DNA of 64,000 bases from positions 124,001 through 188,000 of the forward strand of contig JAPOVP010000049.1 in assembly GCA_026708085.1 (NCBI GenBank), in the 5' to 3' direction. This DNA is from Caldilineaceae bacterium (GTDB lineage: Bacteria > Chloroflexota > Anaerolineae > Caldilineales > Caldilineaceae). Positions 8,119-17,821 of this stretch are shown piece by piece. The stretch's first letter is position 1. The number at the start of each line of letters is the position of its first letter. The notes under the pieces were generated by a model. That model saw nothing but the letters and a program-made list of their open reading frames with translations. It was not told where the DNA came from and ran no database searches. The translations under genes were made by a program, and so were the position numbers.

Positions 8119-8802
8119 TCAGTCTACCCACTCAAACTCCGCACGCAATGAATCATACTCAGCCGGTACATCCATGTCCCTTCGTACGCAGTCGCTGTCG
8201 ACGGTCTCGTAAACGATCCTGTCGCTGAGAGCATGCAGGAGAGTTCGAAGCGACTGTCCCCTCGACAGTCCCAGTAGATCGGAAAACACCCGCCTGGGAA
8301 GATAGACCGGATGCCCGCGCCGCTGCATGAAGCTCGGAACAACCACTGCTTCAGGCTCCACAAGTGCTCTGCCTATAATCTGCCGGATCACGCCGGCCGG
8401 AATGTGCGGCTGATCTCCCAGCGCCAGCAAGGCTCCCTGGACGCATTCTCCTTTTCGACACAGAACCTCTACCCCGACTTGATAGGACCGCAGCATCTCA
8501 TTCAGACGATAGTCGGGATTGAAAACGGCTTTAGCAGGCCCACCCATCAACTGTTCTGCGATCTCCGCGCCCCGGTGGCCTGTTACGACGATTATGGGAG
8601 AAGCACCTCCCTCCGCCAGGGAGGCAGCAACGGCCTCAATCACTGTCCCGTATCGCCATGGCAGCAATGGCTTGAAGCGCCCCATCCTGCTGCTGAACCC
8701 GGCAGCGGCCACCACCGCCGCCACACCTTTCACTCTTCCAGGTGGGACCAGGTCCGACGGGGCCTCCCCTTTCTTCGACCGATTAGAAGGCGCAAAAGAC
8801 AC
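8119..8802 (-). CDS. MobA-like nucleotidyltransferase (MocA/CoxI-type molybdenum cofactor cytidylyltransferase family)
   Basis: The 227-residue product begins its fold at VAAVVAAAGFSSRMGRFKPLL, the nucleotide-binding loop of the NTP_transf_3 family with the key Arg and Lys. GALLALGDQPHIP, the metal-binding Asp motif, and RRGHPVYLP follow. In xanthine-dehydrogenase systems such enzymes make molybdopterin cytosine dinucleotide. The adjacent XdhC-type genes support that role, although the hydroxylase genes are not in the window. The first about 25 residues before VKGVAAVV are poorly conserved-looking, so the true start may be later. Confidence 0.88.
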   Translation of the reverse strand: MSFAPSNRSKKGEAPSDLVPPGRVKGVAAVVAAAGFSSRMGRFKPLLPWRYGTVIEAVAASLAEGGASPIIVVTGHRGAEIAEQLMGGPAKAVFNPDYRLNEMLRSYQVGVEVLCRKGECVQGALLALGDQPHIPAGVIRQIIGRALVEPEAVVVPSFMQRRGHPVYLPRRVFSDLLGLSRGQSLRTLLHALSDRIVYETVDSDCVRRDMDVPAEYDSLRAEFEWVD

Positions 8803-9452
8803 AGGCAGTTCTTCCTGAATTGAGCGACTGCAGTCAAGAGTTACAGCATTTCCTGAATTGGCCCAGATGCATTTCTGCGTCCATTTGCGCAGTATACCAC
8901 AGTTGTGCGGCAGGCCGTTTGACTTCTGCGTCTCAGAAAACTAGCTCGACGCTTCCTGAAGCCAGGTCCTGTTCCACTAGTCCTGACAAGCGGGAGCAGC
9001 AACCCAGCTCTGCAAGTAGCTGTTGCTCCACTGCCCTTTCATCCGTTTATCTCTGTCGCTAGCAGAAAGGCCTTCCATAAGAGGGTCCGATGCAGGTTTC
9101 GACTGCAGTCCAACCAGCCCCACCGCCCCTGTACGCTTTGCAGTAGCTGCAAAGAGGTTAGTTGGTACTCTGCTACAGTCATAGCACTATTCCAGGAGGG
9201 TCGAAGCCTTCGCCTCCGACCTCTCACCCCTGCCAACTTCAGTTGAGCCGCCTGGGCGAAATGTATGTGCCCGGAGGAACACAGAGCATTCTACAGCAGT
9301 CCAGAAAGTCCTGGTACAGCAAAATCACGCACCGCATTTGCCTTTGTGCTCAAGCCTTTTCTGGAGGGTGTGGAAGCGGCATCGGCCCAGTCCGCCCGTG
9401 TGGTGCGCCAAGTTCAAATTGCCAGATTTCGTATATCTTCCGCTTCGGGTGC
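8803..9452 (+). other. Gene-free stretch of about 650 bases
   Basis: No frame here shows family-like protein sequence; ORFs of 60-80 codons read as low-complexity Ser/Cys-rich peptides. One perfect stem is present (CTTTGCAG at 9136-9143, CTGCAAAG at 9147-9154) with a 3-base loop and no T-run. A short direct repeat, TTCCTGAATTG, occurs near 8812 and 8849. The far end holds the -10 element of the membrane-protein gene. Confidence 0.6.
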
Positions 9453-9458
9453 TATAAT
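9453..9458 (+). promoter_or_regulatory. Consensus -10 element, possible leaderless start
   Basis: TATAAT lies seven bases before the ATG at 9465. Transcription from it would begin at or within a base of the ATG, giving a leaderless mRNA. No ribosome binding site lies between, and the -35 region is not recognisable. Confidence 0.5.
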
Positions 9459-9464
9459 CGTTGT

Positions 9465-10220
9465 ATGCGAGATTCTGTAGAGATTGCGTCAAATGGCTCA
9501 CCAAAGGCGCGCAACTACGACCTGGTGAAGGATCCCATCTACTACATTACCTTCGGATTCTTCGCCTTGCTGACAACAGCATTGCCCGCTGCCCTGGGAC
9601 AGCCGAATTTCCTGCCGATCGCGCAGACGGTGGCAATTACTCTCTTTCTGGCAATCCCACTTCGAAGAGGCAGAATCGGTACTGCACTTGTGGTTCTCTC
9701 TTCCTGGCTCTTCCTCCAGCTCCTCGTCATGATTTTGGGCTCAGCGCTCTTGCCCCTTGTATTTGAACGGGCAATCCATGACGGCTTCGCCTATCACCGG
9801 GCCCTGTTGGAGTGGTCCGTGACCGGGATCATGCTCCCCGGCTCTGTTCTTCACACGCCTGCATCTCGTCTACTTGAACTCGTCGGGATTTTTTTTGGAA
9901 GCTTGCTCTCGGCCGGTCTCGTAGGTCTCTGGTTTCTTATGCGTGCGGTAAATCAGTTCGGATATGGTGTCGGTCGCCTGGCACTTAGCGGCCCGGCCGG
10001 ATTGATTCTTGGTTTGATGCCGTGGAAGTTGGCGACAATAGCCGGTTACGCCGGACTTGTCGTCATGCTGGCACAACCCCTTTTGACCAACATCTGGAAT
10101 CCAGCTCATTACTTTGTGAGACAGCGCCGCCTGGTGGTCGCGTCCATTGCCCTGATTGCACTTGGTCTGGTAATGGAACTCGTTCTCCCTGGCATTTGGC
10201 GCGCCATGTGGGCACTGTGA
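9465..10220 (+). CDS. Hypothetical polytopic membrane protein
   Basis: The 251-residue protein has about seven hydrophobic segments, starting with YYITFGFFALLTTALPAAL near residue 25 and ending with a helix at the C-terminus (VASIALIALGLVMELVLPG). I recognise no family motif. The frame is open upstream to 9162, but ATG 9465 is chosen because a consensus TATAAT ends seven bases before it and the sequence before it does not look like protein. It precedes smc by 255 bp on the same strand. Its function is unknown. Confidence 0.75.
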   Translation: MRDSVEIASNGSPKARNYDLVKDPIYYITFGFFALLTTALPAALGQPNFLPIAQTVAITLFLAIPLRRGRIGTALVVLSSWLFLQLLVMILGSALLPLVFERAIHDGFAYHRALLEWSVTGIMLPGSVLHTPASRLLELVGIFFGSLLSAGLVGLWFLMRAVNQFGYGVGRLALSGPAGLILGLMPWKLATIAGYAGLVVMLAQPLLTNIWNPAHYFVRQRRLVVASIALIALGLVMELVLPGIWRAMWAL

Positions 10221-10475
10221 TCAACAGGTCTGCCGGAATGAAAGTGGTTCGACGCGTTAAATTCGTGGCCATAGGCCCAGGGCAAATTCCGTTTCCCAGA
10301 TCATCCGCGATCCTGCCGCAGTTCCCGACCTGCCGTTCCTCCCTGCAATCTTCCGGACTTTCCCCTACGCTACGCTGTCCCGCCCTGTAAGAGGACAGCA
10401 GAAAAGGTAACAACCACGTCGGGCAAGACAGGCTGTCTGCCCGTGGCGAACGGTCTTCGCCCGATTACTATCGAG

Positions 10476-13400
10476 ATGCTGCGAATAAAAAGTGTAACCC
10501 TAAAAGGCTTCAAAACCTTTGCCCAGCAGACAGAATTCGCCTTCGGCTCCGGCGTAACCGCGATTGTTGGGCCGAATGGGTGCGGAAAGAGCAACATTGC
10601 CGACGCTGTCCGCTGGTGTTTAGGCGAACAGAGCTTTGGCCTGCTGCGCTCGAAGAAGACAGTAGACGTCATCTTCGCAGGAAGTGAAAAAAGGGCCCGG
10701 CAGGGAATGGCGGCTGTCAGCATCGTCCTCGACAATGAAGCCGGCGATCTCAATATCGATTTCAGCGAAGTCAGAATCACGCGCCGGGCCTACCGCGACG
10801 GAGACAACGAGTACCTGATCAATGGGCAAAGAGTCCGTCTTCAGGACATTACCCAGCTCTTAGGGCCCAGTGGGTTGGGAAGGCGCGCCTATGCTGTCAT
10901 CGGTCAGGGCCTGATCGACCGTGTTCTTAACCTGAGACCGGAGGAAAGACGGGAGCTCTTCGAGGAAGCCGCAGGCATAACCGGCTACCAGCAGAAACGG
11001 GCCGCTGCCTTGCGCCGGTTGGAGTCGACACAGCTGAATCTCGACCGCATCCGCGACGTCTTGACCGAGCTTTCCCCCCGTCTCAACAGTCTCAGGCGGC
11101 AGGCAGGGCGAGCCCTCGAAAGGCTTCAGATTGAGAACGATTTGAAGGAACTGCTGCAAGTCTGGTACGGCTACCAATGGCACCGCACTCTCGGCGACAT
11201 CTCCTCAGCCCGCAAACTTGCCGAGCGCGACCAGAACACGACTCAGGACCGACGCGAACGGCTGGACGAAGTTCACGCCAGGCTCGACCAGCTTCGACTA
11301 TTCCAGTCCAGGTTGCGCGCCGAACAGAACGAGGGAAATCAGATCAGTGAAGCCCGCCATCGCAGGACTGCCGAGGTGATTCGCCGGCTCGCAGTGTCTC
11401 AGGAAAGGCATAATCAGATTATCGCCCGCAGGAAAGACCTGAGGGACGAGTGCAGCCATCTGCAGACGGAGAGGGAGGCCGTGAGACAGCGATTGGATGC
11501 TCTCTCCGAAGAAATCGACAGTGTCCAGGAGCGACGGAACGACTGCCGGCAAGCTCTTGACCGCCTGCAGGCCCGGCTGGCTCAAAGGGAGATTGAGCAG
11601 GGCGCCGCCCAGGAACGCTGGCGCCAGGATGTCGAGGCTTTGCGCGACGAAGAGAAACGTAACGCCGAACTTCGCAGCCGAAAGGAACAGCTGGTTGAAA
11701 GGCGCGCTGCCTTGAAGGAAAGTCTGACCCGACTCCGGTCGGAGATTCACCAACGCAACGACGCCGCCCAGAAGGCCGACGACGCTCTGGCCACTTTGGA
11801 GGACGCAACTGTTGCAAGCAGCACGGAATTCAAGATCATGGAGGCCGAGGTCGACAGATTGACTCAGGCCATAGAAGTAGAGACCGCCGCGCTGCAAGCC
11901 GGGGAGGAGGCGTTGAATCGTAAGCAGCGAGAGGTCGAACGTCTACAGACCCGGCTCGACCTGCTGCAGCCAACTCGAAGCGAAGGACCAGTTTATACGA
12001 GCGCTGTACACTCCATACTGAAGGCGTCGCACCTGGGGCAACTGAACGGAATTATGGGAACCGTAGCCTCACGTATACACGTACCCGCCCGTTTGGAAAG
12101 GGCCATTGAAGTCGCCCTGGGGGCCGCGCTGCAAAACGTGATCGCAAAGTCGTGGCAGGATGCTCAGAGCGCCATCGATTTCCTCAGGAGTTCCGGCGCC
12201 GGACGCGCCACATTTCTCCCCTTGGACCGCCTGCGTTCGAGAGGGCCGATTCCGGCGCCCACTTCCAATGGAATCCTTGGAAACGCGGCGAGGTCTGTCC
12301 GGTTCGACTCTGAAGTGGCCACGGCAGTTCAACATCTACTGCAACGAGTGTGGATCGCCCACGACCTGTCATCCGCACGTCATGCCCTTGACCAGCATTC
12401 AGTCAGTTTCAGCAACGGACGCCGGCCAAGCGGACGAGCCTCAGACTATGTCGCGCTGCCAACCGTCGTCACACTGGAGGGAGATATCATCCGTCCCGGC
12501 GGCGCCGTCACCGGCGGCAATGACGGCAACCGGCATCGCAGATCAGCACTGGCCTGGGAAAGGGCAGCTCGTGAACTACCCGAAGAGTTGGCACGCGCTG
12601 AAGGGCAGGCCCGGCAGGCATCAGAGAAAACCCGGTCTGCCCGGAACAAAGTCGAAGAACTGACCCGTAGGAAAACAGAGCACGAAAGACAGCGCCGGCT
12701 GCTTCTTCGTGATGCGCAGAGGCAGCAGACCAAGTTCCAGCGCGCCAGGCTGCACGCTGCCCAGGCCGGACAAGAGGCCGCTTGGCAGCACCAGGTGCTC
12801 GGTCAGACGGAAGCAGAATTAGCCGGCTTGGACTTGCTGGAGCAACAGCTCGCGGCTGCATCGGCCGAGAGCGAAAGCGCCCTGCAGGACGCGCATGAAC
12901 GCGCCAAGTTGTCCGAAGCAGCGGCCAGGACTAACCAGGATGACATGCTCCGCCAGCTGGCAGACCTGCGCGCAGAGGCTGCTGCCGCCCGGGAGAATCT
13001 GAGTAGCAGGCGCTCGCTCGAAGCCGACCTCGGACGGTCCCATGCCCAGCTCGGCGGCCAGCTCCAGTCCAGGTCTGAACGGCAGGCCGAGCTTGCTCTA
13101 TTAGCCGACCAGTTGCGTTGCGAGATCGACCTGGCCTCTGCTGAGGAAAGTGAACTGCAGGCAGAAAGCGACGCCCATCGCAAGTCGGCTGCAGAAATGG
13201 AGTCTGAGCTCAGGCAGTTGGATCAGGATCTGGCCCGGTCAGAGGAAGAAGAACGAGCCTGCCAGCAGCTGGTTCTGCAAGCCGAGTCGGATTGGAATGC
13301 CTCCCGGCTCGCACTGCAGCGCTCTGAGGATCGTCTGGAAGGCCTTCGCCGCGAGATACGTCAGGATTTCGGCCTTGCAGAAATGGAGAAAGCCGTCGGC

Positions 13401-14171
13401 CTGGCATACCAACCGCCGCTTCCCCTGCAAGCGCTTGTCGCCCAGCTACCGGTGGTCCACGATCCGCCTGACGGGATTAGGGATGACGTCAGGGAAACTC
13501 GCGCACGCGTCCGGCGCTTGAGCAATGTCAACCCGGAGGCTCCGCAGGAGTACGAGGAAGTAGCCAAACGGTACAACTTCCTTCAAAGTCAGTCGGATGA
13601 CCTCGAAAAAGCGGCCCGTGACCTCCTTCGTATCATCAGTGAATTGGACAGTCGAATGGAGGGTGACCTCCGTCGTACATTCGACGCTGTCTCAAAAGAA
13701 TTCATAGGTTTCTTCCAGTTGCTCCTCCAGGGTGGAACGGCACAACTCACAGTGACCGACCCTGCCGATATCCTAAGAACCGGTGTCGAGATTTATGCCC
13801 GCCTACCGGGCAAGCGCAGCCAGAACCTGGATCTCCTCTCCGGTGGCGAGCGCTCATTGACCGCCTGCGCCCTTGTGTTCGCGATCCTCCGCGTCAGCCC
13901 GACTCCGTTCTGCGTGCTCGACGAGGTAGATGCAACGCTTGACGAGGCAAACGTGGACCGCCTCCGGTCTGCCATGGATCTGCTTCGAGAACGAACACAG
14001 TTCATCGTCATCACCCACAACCGGCGAACCCTCGAAACCGCCAACAGCATTTACGGCATCACAATGGGTGATGACGGAATCAGTAGGGCAATCGGCCTTA
14101 GGCTGGATCAGGACGCGTTACTTACCGTCGAAGAGGAAACGGTTGAGCCTTTGACCGCTGTCCCAATGTGA
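10476..14171 (+). CDS. smc: Chromosome segregation SMC ATPase
   Basis: The 1231-residue protein has the full SMC architecture. The N-terminal head carries Walker [10 protein letters not shown] (32-40) and the Q-loop region. A first long coiled coil runs from about 170 to 500, the hinge lies near 510-670 ([13 protein letters not shown] ... [13 protein letters not shown]), and a second coiled coil extends to about 1040. The C-terminal head has signature [10 protein letters not shown] (about 1121) and Walker [15 protein letters not shown] (about 1146). SMC dimers, with ScpA and ScpB, compact and segregate the chromosome. ATG 10476 ([15 protein letters not shown]) is the canonical start; an earlier in-frame GTG at 10443 adds 11 unrelated residues. 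scpA, scpB and ftsY are not adjacent. Confidence 0.97.
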   Translation: MLRIKSVTLKGFKTFAQQTEFAFGSGVTAIVGPNGCGKSNIADAVRWCLGEQSFGLLRSKKTVDVIFAGSEKRARQGMAAVSIVLDNEAGDLNIDFSEVRITRRAYRDGDNEYLINGQRVRLQDITQLLGPSGLGRRAYAVIGQGLIDRVLNLRPEERRELFEEAAGITGYQQKRAAALRRLESTQLNLDRIRDVLTELSPRLNSLRRQAGRALERLQIENDLKELLQVWYGYQWHRTLGDISSARKLAERDQNTTQDRRERLDEVHARLDQLRLFQSRLRAEQNEGNQISEARHRRTAEVIRRLAVSQERHNQIIARRKDLRDECSHLQTEREAVRQRLDALSEEIDSVQERRNDCRQALDRLQARLAQREIEQGAAQERWRQDVEALRDEEKRNAELRSRKEQLVERRAALKESLTRLRSEIHQRNDAAQKADDALATLEDATVASSTEFKIMEAEVDRLTQAIEVETAALQAGEEALNRKQREVERLQTRLDLLQPTRSEGPVYTSAVHSILKASHLGQLNGIMGTVASRIHVPARLERAIEVALGAALQNVIAKSWQDAQSAIDFLRSSGAGRATFLPLDRLRSRGPIPAPTSNGILGNAARSVRFDSEVATAVQHLLQRVWIAHDLSSARHALDQHSVSFSNGRRPSGRASDYVALPTVVTLEGDIIRPGGAVTGGNDGNRHRRSALAWERAARELPEELARAEGQARQASEKTRSARNKVEELTRRKTEHERQRRLLLRDAQRQQTKFQRARLHAAQAGQEAAWQHQVLGQTEAELAGLDLLEQQLAAASAESESALQDAHERAKLSEAAARTNQDDMLRQLADLRAEAAAARENLSSRRSLEADLGRSHAQLGGQLQSRSERQAELALLADQLRCEIDLASAEESELQAESDAHRKSAAEMESELRQLDQDLARSEEEERACQQLVLQAESDWNASRLALQRSEDRLEGLRREIRQDFGLAEMEKAVGLAYQPPLPLQALVAQLPVVHDPPDGIRDDVRETRARVRRLSNVNPEAPQEYEEVAKRYNFLQSQSDDLEKAARDLLRIISELDSRMEGDLRRTFDAVSKEFIGFFQLLLQGGTAQLTVTDPADILRTGVEIYARLPGKRSQNLDLLSGGERSLTACALVFAILRVSPTPFCVLDEVDATLDEANVDRLRSAMDLLRERTQFIVITHNRRTLETANSIYGITMGDDGISRAIGLRLDQDALLTVEEETVEPLTAVPM

Positions 14172-14290
14172 TTCCGGGCTTACAATCCGGCCCTATCTGA
14201 TATACTGAATGGCCCCACAGGATCTCTCCCGGTCTTGCATCGCAGTTCCTGTGTGGTCCACTTTCGTTTGCGCGGTAATTGCCTCACCAC

Positions 14291-14318
14291 TTGCCAGCCA
14301 TTGCGGAAACCGTATAAT
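14291..14318 (+). promoter_or_regulatory. Promoter for the DUF4399/cytochrome gene
   Basis: TTGCCA (14291-14296) and a perfect TATAAT (14313-14318) are spaced 16 bases apart. The predicted start is near 14325, leaving a leader of about 85 bases before ATG 14409. The intergenic region after smc (237 bp) otherwise shows nothing notable. Confidence 0.6.
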
Positions 14319-14408
14319 GCAGTGTGGTAAACCACCAAGTGACATCGGGCAAAATGCCGGTTGTTAATATGGTCTGTACAGCGATACAAACTCCGATGGA
14401 GCATCTCT

Positions 14409-17075
14409 ATGAACAGAGTTCACCCCTTGATCCGAGTTGGCGGCCCAGTTCTGGGATTTCTCATTCTCATCTATGTAATCAATTCGGCCGTCGATTCTTT
14501 CCGCGCTGATTTGAAGGCGGCTCAAGACGCCGAACGGGAAGCCATCCTGGCCGCAGCCGAGGCCCAATCGGAACAGGAGGCTGAAGAGGAGACTTCCGGC
14601 GAAGCGCCGGCCCAGGAAGAGGCTGAACAGGGGGAGACCGTTCAGCCGGAGGTCTTCTTCCGCCAGCCAACCACCGCCGCGATCGTACCTCCCACCTTTG
14701 TCGTGAAGATGGGGGCAGTTGGAGTAACGGTTGACCCGTCAGGTGAGGTCCTTTCCGGATCAGGTCACATGCACATTCTCGTCGATACAGAGTTCATTCC
14801 TGCCGGCGAGATTATCCCAACCGACGAGCAGCATCTGCATTTCGGCGACGGCTCACTTGACGCGGAACTAACGCTGACACCCGGCGAACACACTCTCCAC
14901 CTGCAGTTCGCCGACGGCGCTCACACGGCCCTGGAGGGCGACGAGTACCGCGACACGATCATAGTTTTCGTGGAAGAAGACGCCGCCGAGCAATCTGTTG
15001 CCTTTTTTGACCCCCTTGACGGCACCACAGTCTCATCACCCTTTGAAGTCCTGATGACGGCAACCGGCCTCGTCGTTGAACCGTCCGGTGAGGTCAACGA
15101 AGACGCAGGGCACTTTCACATCCTCGTCGATACTGATTTTGTTGCCGCCGGGGAGGTCATCCCTACCGATGAAGTTCACCTCCACTACGGCAAGGGCCAG
15201 ACTGCAGTTTCTCTCGAACTCGAGCCCGGAGAGCATACACTCCGCCTCCAGTTCGCTGACGGCCTCCACACCGCCCTCGAAGGCGACCAGTACACCGACA
15301 CCATCACCGTCATCGTCGTGGCAGGAGACGAATCCCCCTCTGTGAGATTTGAGCAACCTGCCGACGGCGCAACCGTCACCTCTCCCTTCGAAGTCGTAAT
15401 GGCGGCGACCGGACTCACCGTCGAACTCTCCGGCGAAGTCAACGAAGGAGCAGGACACTTCCATATCCTTGTCGATACTGATTTCACTCCCGTCGGCGAG
15501 GTCATCCCCACTGACGAACAGAACCTCCACTACGGACAGGGCCAGACCACCGCCACCCTTGAACTCGAGCCCGGTGAGCACACACTCCGCCTCCAGTTCG
15601 CTGACGGCCTCCACACCGCCCTCGAAGGCGACCAGTACACCGACACCATCACCGTCAACGTCGTGGCAGGAGACGAGTCCCCTTCAGTGAGATTCGAGCA
15701 ACCTGCCGACGGCGCAACCGTCACCTCTCCCTTCGAAGTCGTGATGGCGGCGACAGGACTCACCGTCGAACCCTCCGGCGAAGTCAACGAAGGAGCAGGA
15801 CACTTCCATATCCTTGTCGATACCGATTTCACTCCCGTCGGCGAGGTCATCCCCACTGACGAACAGAACCTGCACTACGGACAGGGCCAGACTACCGCCA
15901 CCCTCGAACTAGAGCCCGGAGAGCACACGCTCCGCCTCCAGTTCGCTGACGGTCTCCACACTGCACTGGAAGGCGACCAGTTCACCGACACCATCACCGT
16001 CATCGTCGTGGCAGGAGACGAATCCCCCTCGGTCAGATTTGAGCAACCTGCCGACGGCGCAACCGTCACCTCTCCCTTCGAAGTCGTGATGGCGGCGACC
16101 GGACTCACCGTCGAACCCTCCGGCGAATTCAACGAAGGAGCAGGACACTTCCATATCCTTGTCGATACTGATTTCACTCCCGTCGGCGAGGTCATCCCCA
16201 CTGACGAACAGAACCTCCACTACGGACAGGGCCAGACCACCGCCACCCTTGAACTCGAGCCCGGTGAGCACACACTCCGCCTCCAGTTCGCTGACGGCCT
16301 CCACACCGCCCTCGAAGGCGACCAGTACACCGACACCATCACCGTCATCGTCGTGGCAGGAGACGAATCCCCTTCAGTGAGATTCGAGCAACCTGCTGAC
16401 GGCGCAACCGTCACCTCTCCCTTCGAAGTCGTGATGGCGGCGACAGGACTCACCGTCGAACCCTCCGGCGAAGTCAACGAAGGAGCAGGACACTTCCATA
16501 TCCTTGTCGATACCGATTTCACTCCCGTCGGCGAGGTCATCCCCACTGACGAACAGAACCTGCACTACGGACAGGGCCAGACCACCGCCACCCTCGAACT
16601 AGAGCCCGGAGAGCACACGCTCCGCCTTCAGTTCGCTGACGGTCTCCACACTGCACTGGAAGGCGACCAGTACCGCGACACTATCACAATTGTCGTTGAA
16701 GCTGACCAGTCAAACGAACAGGGGACGTCCGACCCCGGTCAGTTGGCACAAGAAACAATAGACTTGGCCATCGAGGCCATGACACGTACAGGCTGTAACA
16801 GCTGCCACGTTACCACGGGGCTTCCTCTGGTCGATGCAGCGATGCTGGGACCCGATCAGACAAACTTGGGCGTCATCGCCGGCACACGCCGCGAGGGCTA
16901 TACAGCTGAGGAGTATATTCGCGAGGCGATTGTCGAACCAAGCGCATTTATAGTTGAAGAGTGCCCTCTCGGGCCCTGCCTTCAGGTGATGCCCGAAAAC
17001 TACGGTGACATTCTGACCGAGGAAGAAATCGATGCCGTTGTTGCCTATCTCCTCTCCATGAAGACAGAGGAGTAG
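14409..17075 (+). CDS. Six-repeat DUF4399 protein with C-terminal cytochrome c-like domain
   Basis: The 888-residue protein starts with a membrane helix (about 7-25, IRVGGPVLGFLILIYVI) followed by an acidic Glu/Ala linker, so the bulk is likely outside the membrane and anchored. Residues 81-770 are six DUF4399 repeats of exactly 115 residues each, with GHFHILVDTDF, a conserved His-Leu-His/Tyr and GEHTLRLQFADGLHTALEGDQ. Residues about 780-888 form a heme-binding domain with C796-N-S-C799-H800 and a possible distal Met in LQVMPENYGD, followed by the usual EEEIDAVVAYLLS helix. The start ATG 14409 has GGAG eight bases upstream. A surface electron carrier or ligand binder is plausible; no function is known for DUF4399. 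Confidence 0.9.
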   Translation: MNRVHPLIRVGGPVLGFLILIYVINSAVDSFRADLKAAQDAEREAILAAAEAQSEQEAEEETSGEAPAQEEAEQGETVQPEVFFRQPTTAAIVPPTFVVKMGAVGVTVDPSGEVLSGSGHMHILVDTEFIPAGEIIPTDEQHLHFGDGSLDAELTLTPGEHTLHLQFADGAHTALEGDEYRDTIIVFVEEDAAEQSVAFFDPLDGTTVSSPFEVLMTATGLVVEPSGEVNEDAGHFHILVDTDFVAAGEVIPTDEVHLHYGKGQTAVSLELEPGEHTLRLQFADGLHTALEGDQYTDTITVIVVAGDESPSVRFEQPADGATVTSPFEVVMAATGLTVELSGEVNEGAGHFHILVDTDFTPVGEVIPTDEQNLHYGQGQTTATLELEPGEHTLRLQFADGLHTALEGDQYTDTITVNVVAGDESPSVRFEQPADGATVTSPFEVVMAATGLTVEPSGEVNEGAGHFHILVDTDFTPVGEVIPTDEQNLHYGQGQTTATLELEPGEHTLRLQFADGLHTALEGDQFTDTITVIVVAGDESPSVRFEQPADGATVTSPFEVVMAATGLTVEPSGEFNEGAGHFHILVDTDFTPVGEVIPTDEQNLHYGQGQTTATLELEPGEHTLRLQFADGLHTALEGDQYTDTITVIVVAGDESPSVRFEQPADGATVTSPFEVVMAATGLTVEPSGEVNEGAGHFHILVDTDFTPVGEVIPTDEQNLHYGQGQTTATLELEPGEHTLRLQFADGLHTALEGDQYRDTITIVVEADQSNEQGTSDPGQLAQETIDLAIEAMTRTGCNSCHVTTGLPLVDAAMLGPDQTNLGVIAGTRREGYTAEEYIREAIVEPSAFIVEECPLGPCLQVMPENYGDILTEEEIDAVVAYLLSMKTEE
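14649..16718 (+). repeat. Six tandem 345-bp coding repeats
   Basis: Units begin at 14649, 14994, 15339, 15684, 16029 and 16374, each exactly 345 bp. Units 1 and 2 are diverged. Units 3-6 are nearly identical in DNA. Units 3 and 5 share silent differences (for example CTTGAACTCGAGCCCGG), and units 4 and 6 share the alternative set (CTCGAACTAGAGCCCGG). This indicates that a two-unit, 690-bp block was duplicated most recently. Confidence 0.92.
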
Positions 17076-17091
17076 GCTGCAGGCCTCATTA

Positions 17092-17135
17092 TCCAAAAAA
17101 GAAAATCCCCTGACGTCGATGCGAACGTCAGGGGA
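17092..17135 (-). terminator. Intrinsic terminator for the minus-strand gene at 17224-17445
   Basis: An 11-bp perfect stem (TCCCCTGACGT at 17106-17116, ACGTCAGGGGA at 17125-17135) with an 8-base loop is followed on the minus strand by TTTTCTTTTTT. The plus-strand exit has no T-run, so it terminates mainly minus-strand transcription. It also lies 17-60 bases after the end of the DUF4399 gene. Confidence 0.75.
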
Positions 17136-17223
17136 AATCAACTCTATTCTGATGTGCCTGACCCTATACTGGCTACTTCCTCCTGGTACAGTTCAGGTCC
17201 GCCTGGGCCGCCCTCTACGTTTC

Positions 17224-17445
17224 CTAACCACCGATTGCCAGAAGTAGCACCCAGAGAAAGCTGATAGAGCTTACAATGCTCACAGCCATCGCCAGGAAAA
17301 ACCTGGGACTGTACTTCTGCCTCAGGTTTAGAGAAGGCTGCCACTTGACCGGCAGCATCAACCTGGACCTGACCGGAAGTAGCGCCCCAGAACGCTTTTT
17401 GCCCTTTCTTGGCGTAAATCGTGGAAAAGCGGCTTCATAAGTCAT
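17224..17445 (-). CDS. Small single-pass membrane protein (73 aa)
   Basis: The protein starts MTYEAAFPRFTPRKGKKRS, is strongly basic in its first 50 residues, and ends in one hydrophobic segment (FFLAMAVSIVSSISFLWVLLLAIGG). It therefore looks tail-anchored. ATG 17445 is preceded by AAGGAGAG at good spacing, and an intrinsic terminator lies 90-130 bases after the stop. Together these support a real short gene. I do not recognise a family. Confidence 0.65.
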   Translation of the reverse strand: MTYEAAFPRFTPRKGKKRSGALLPVRSRLMLPVKWQPSLNLRQKYSPRFFLAMAVSIVSSISFLWVLLLAIGG

Positions 17446-17515
17446 GGCTGCTCTCCTTACCAAATGATTGCGAGATAAGTTCTTGATGATGCAAATGAGT
17501 ATACACGATAAGAGT

Positions 17516-17821
17516 TCAGTTGTCCATACCTGAAATCAGGGTATCACAATCGCCAAGCCTGCGCAAATCGGTAAAAACAGCGTAGTAGCTTCGACCGCAA
17601 GGCGTCCATGAACGCCGGCAGATCTGATCCAACTCGCGGTCATACCACGCAAACGGCTCGTTCAATTCGACCGAGGAAGAGACCTCACGAATGTAAGCTG
17701 AGGGACGGTATCTATAGAGTCCAAGCCGGCAGTTGATCGTGACTCCGCAATCATCCTCGTCCACACAGTTCTCAAAGTGTCCAAGAATCTTCTTCTTCCT
17801 GCAGGTCTCCCTCTTCATCAT
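17516..17821 (-). CDS. Hypothetical cysteine-containing protein (about 101 aa)
   Basis: The product MMKRETCRKKKILGHFENC... carries seven cysteines and a WYDRELDQICRRSW segment. It begins inside the 3' end of the acidic gene at 17772-18080, overlapping by 50 bp in another frame, and is on the same strand. It may be a translationally coupled second gene, or the frame may be chance. An alternative is that a frameshift joins it to the upstream ORF. Low confidence. Confidence 0.4.
   Translation of the reverse strand: MMKRETCRKKKILGHFENCVDEDDCGVTINCRLGLYRYRPSAYIREVSSSVELNEPFAWYDRELDQICRRSWTPCGRSYYAVFTDLRRLGDCDTLISGMDN

Noticed and set aside
8820..9062. 80-codon ORF after the MobA-like gene
   Set aside because: The peptide is Ser/Cys-rich and low complexity, with no ribosome binding site or known motif.
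15036..16565. Repeated minus-strand ORFs of 108-192 codons
   Set aside because: They are antisense to the DUF4399 tandem repeats and recur only because the DNA repeats.
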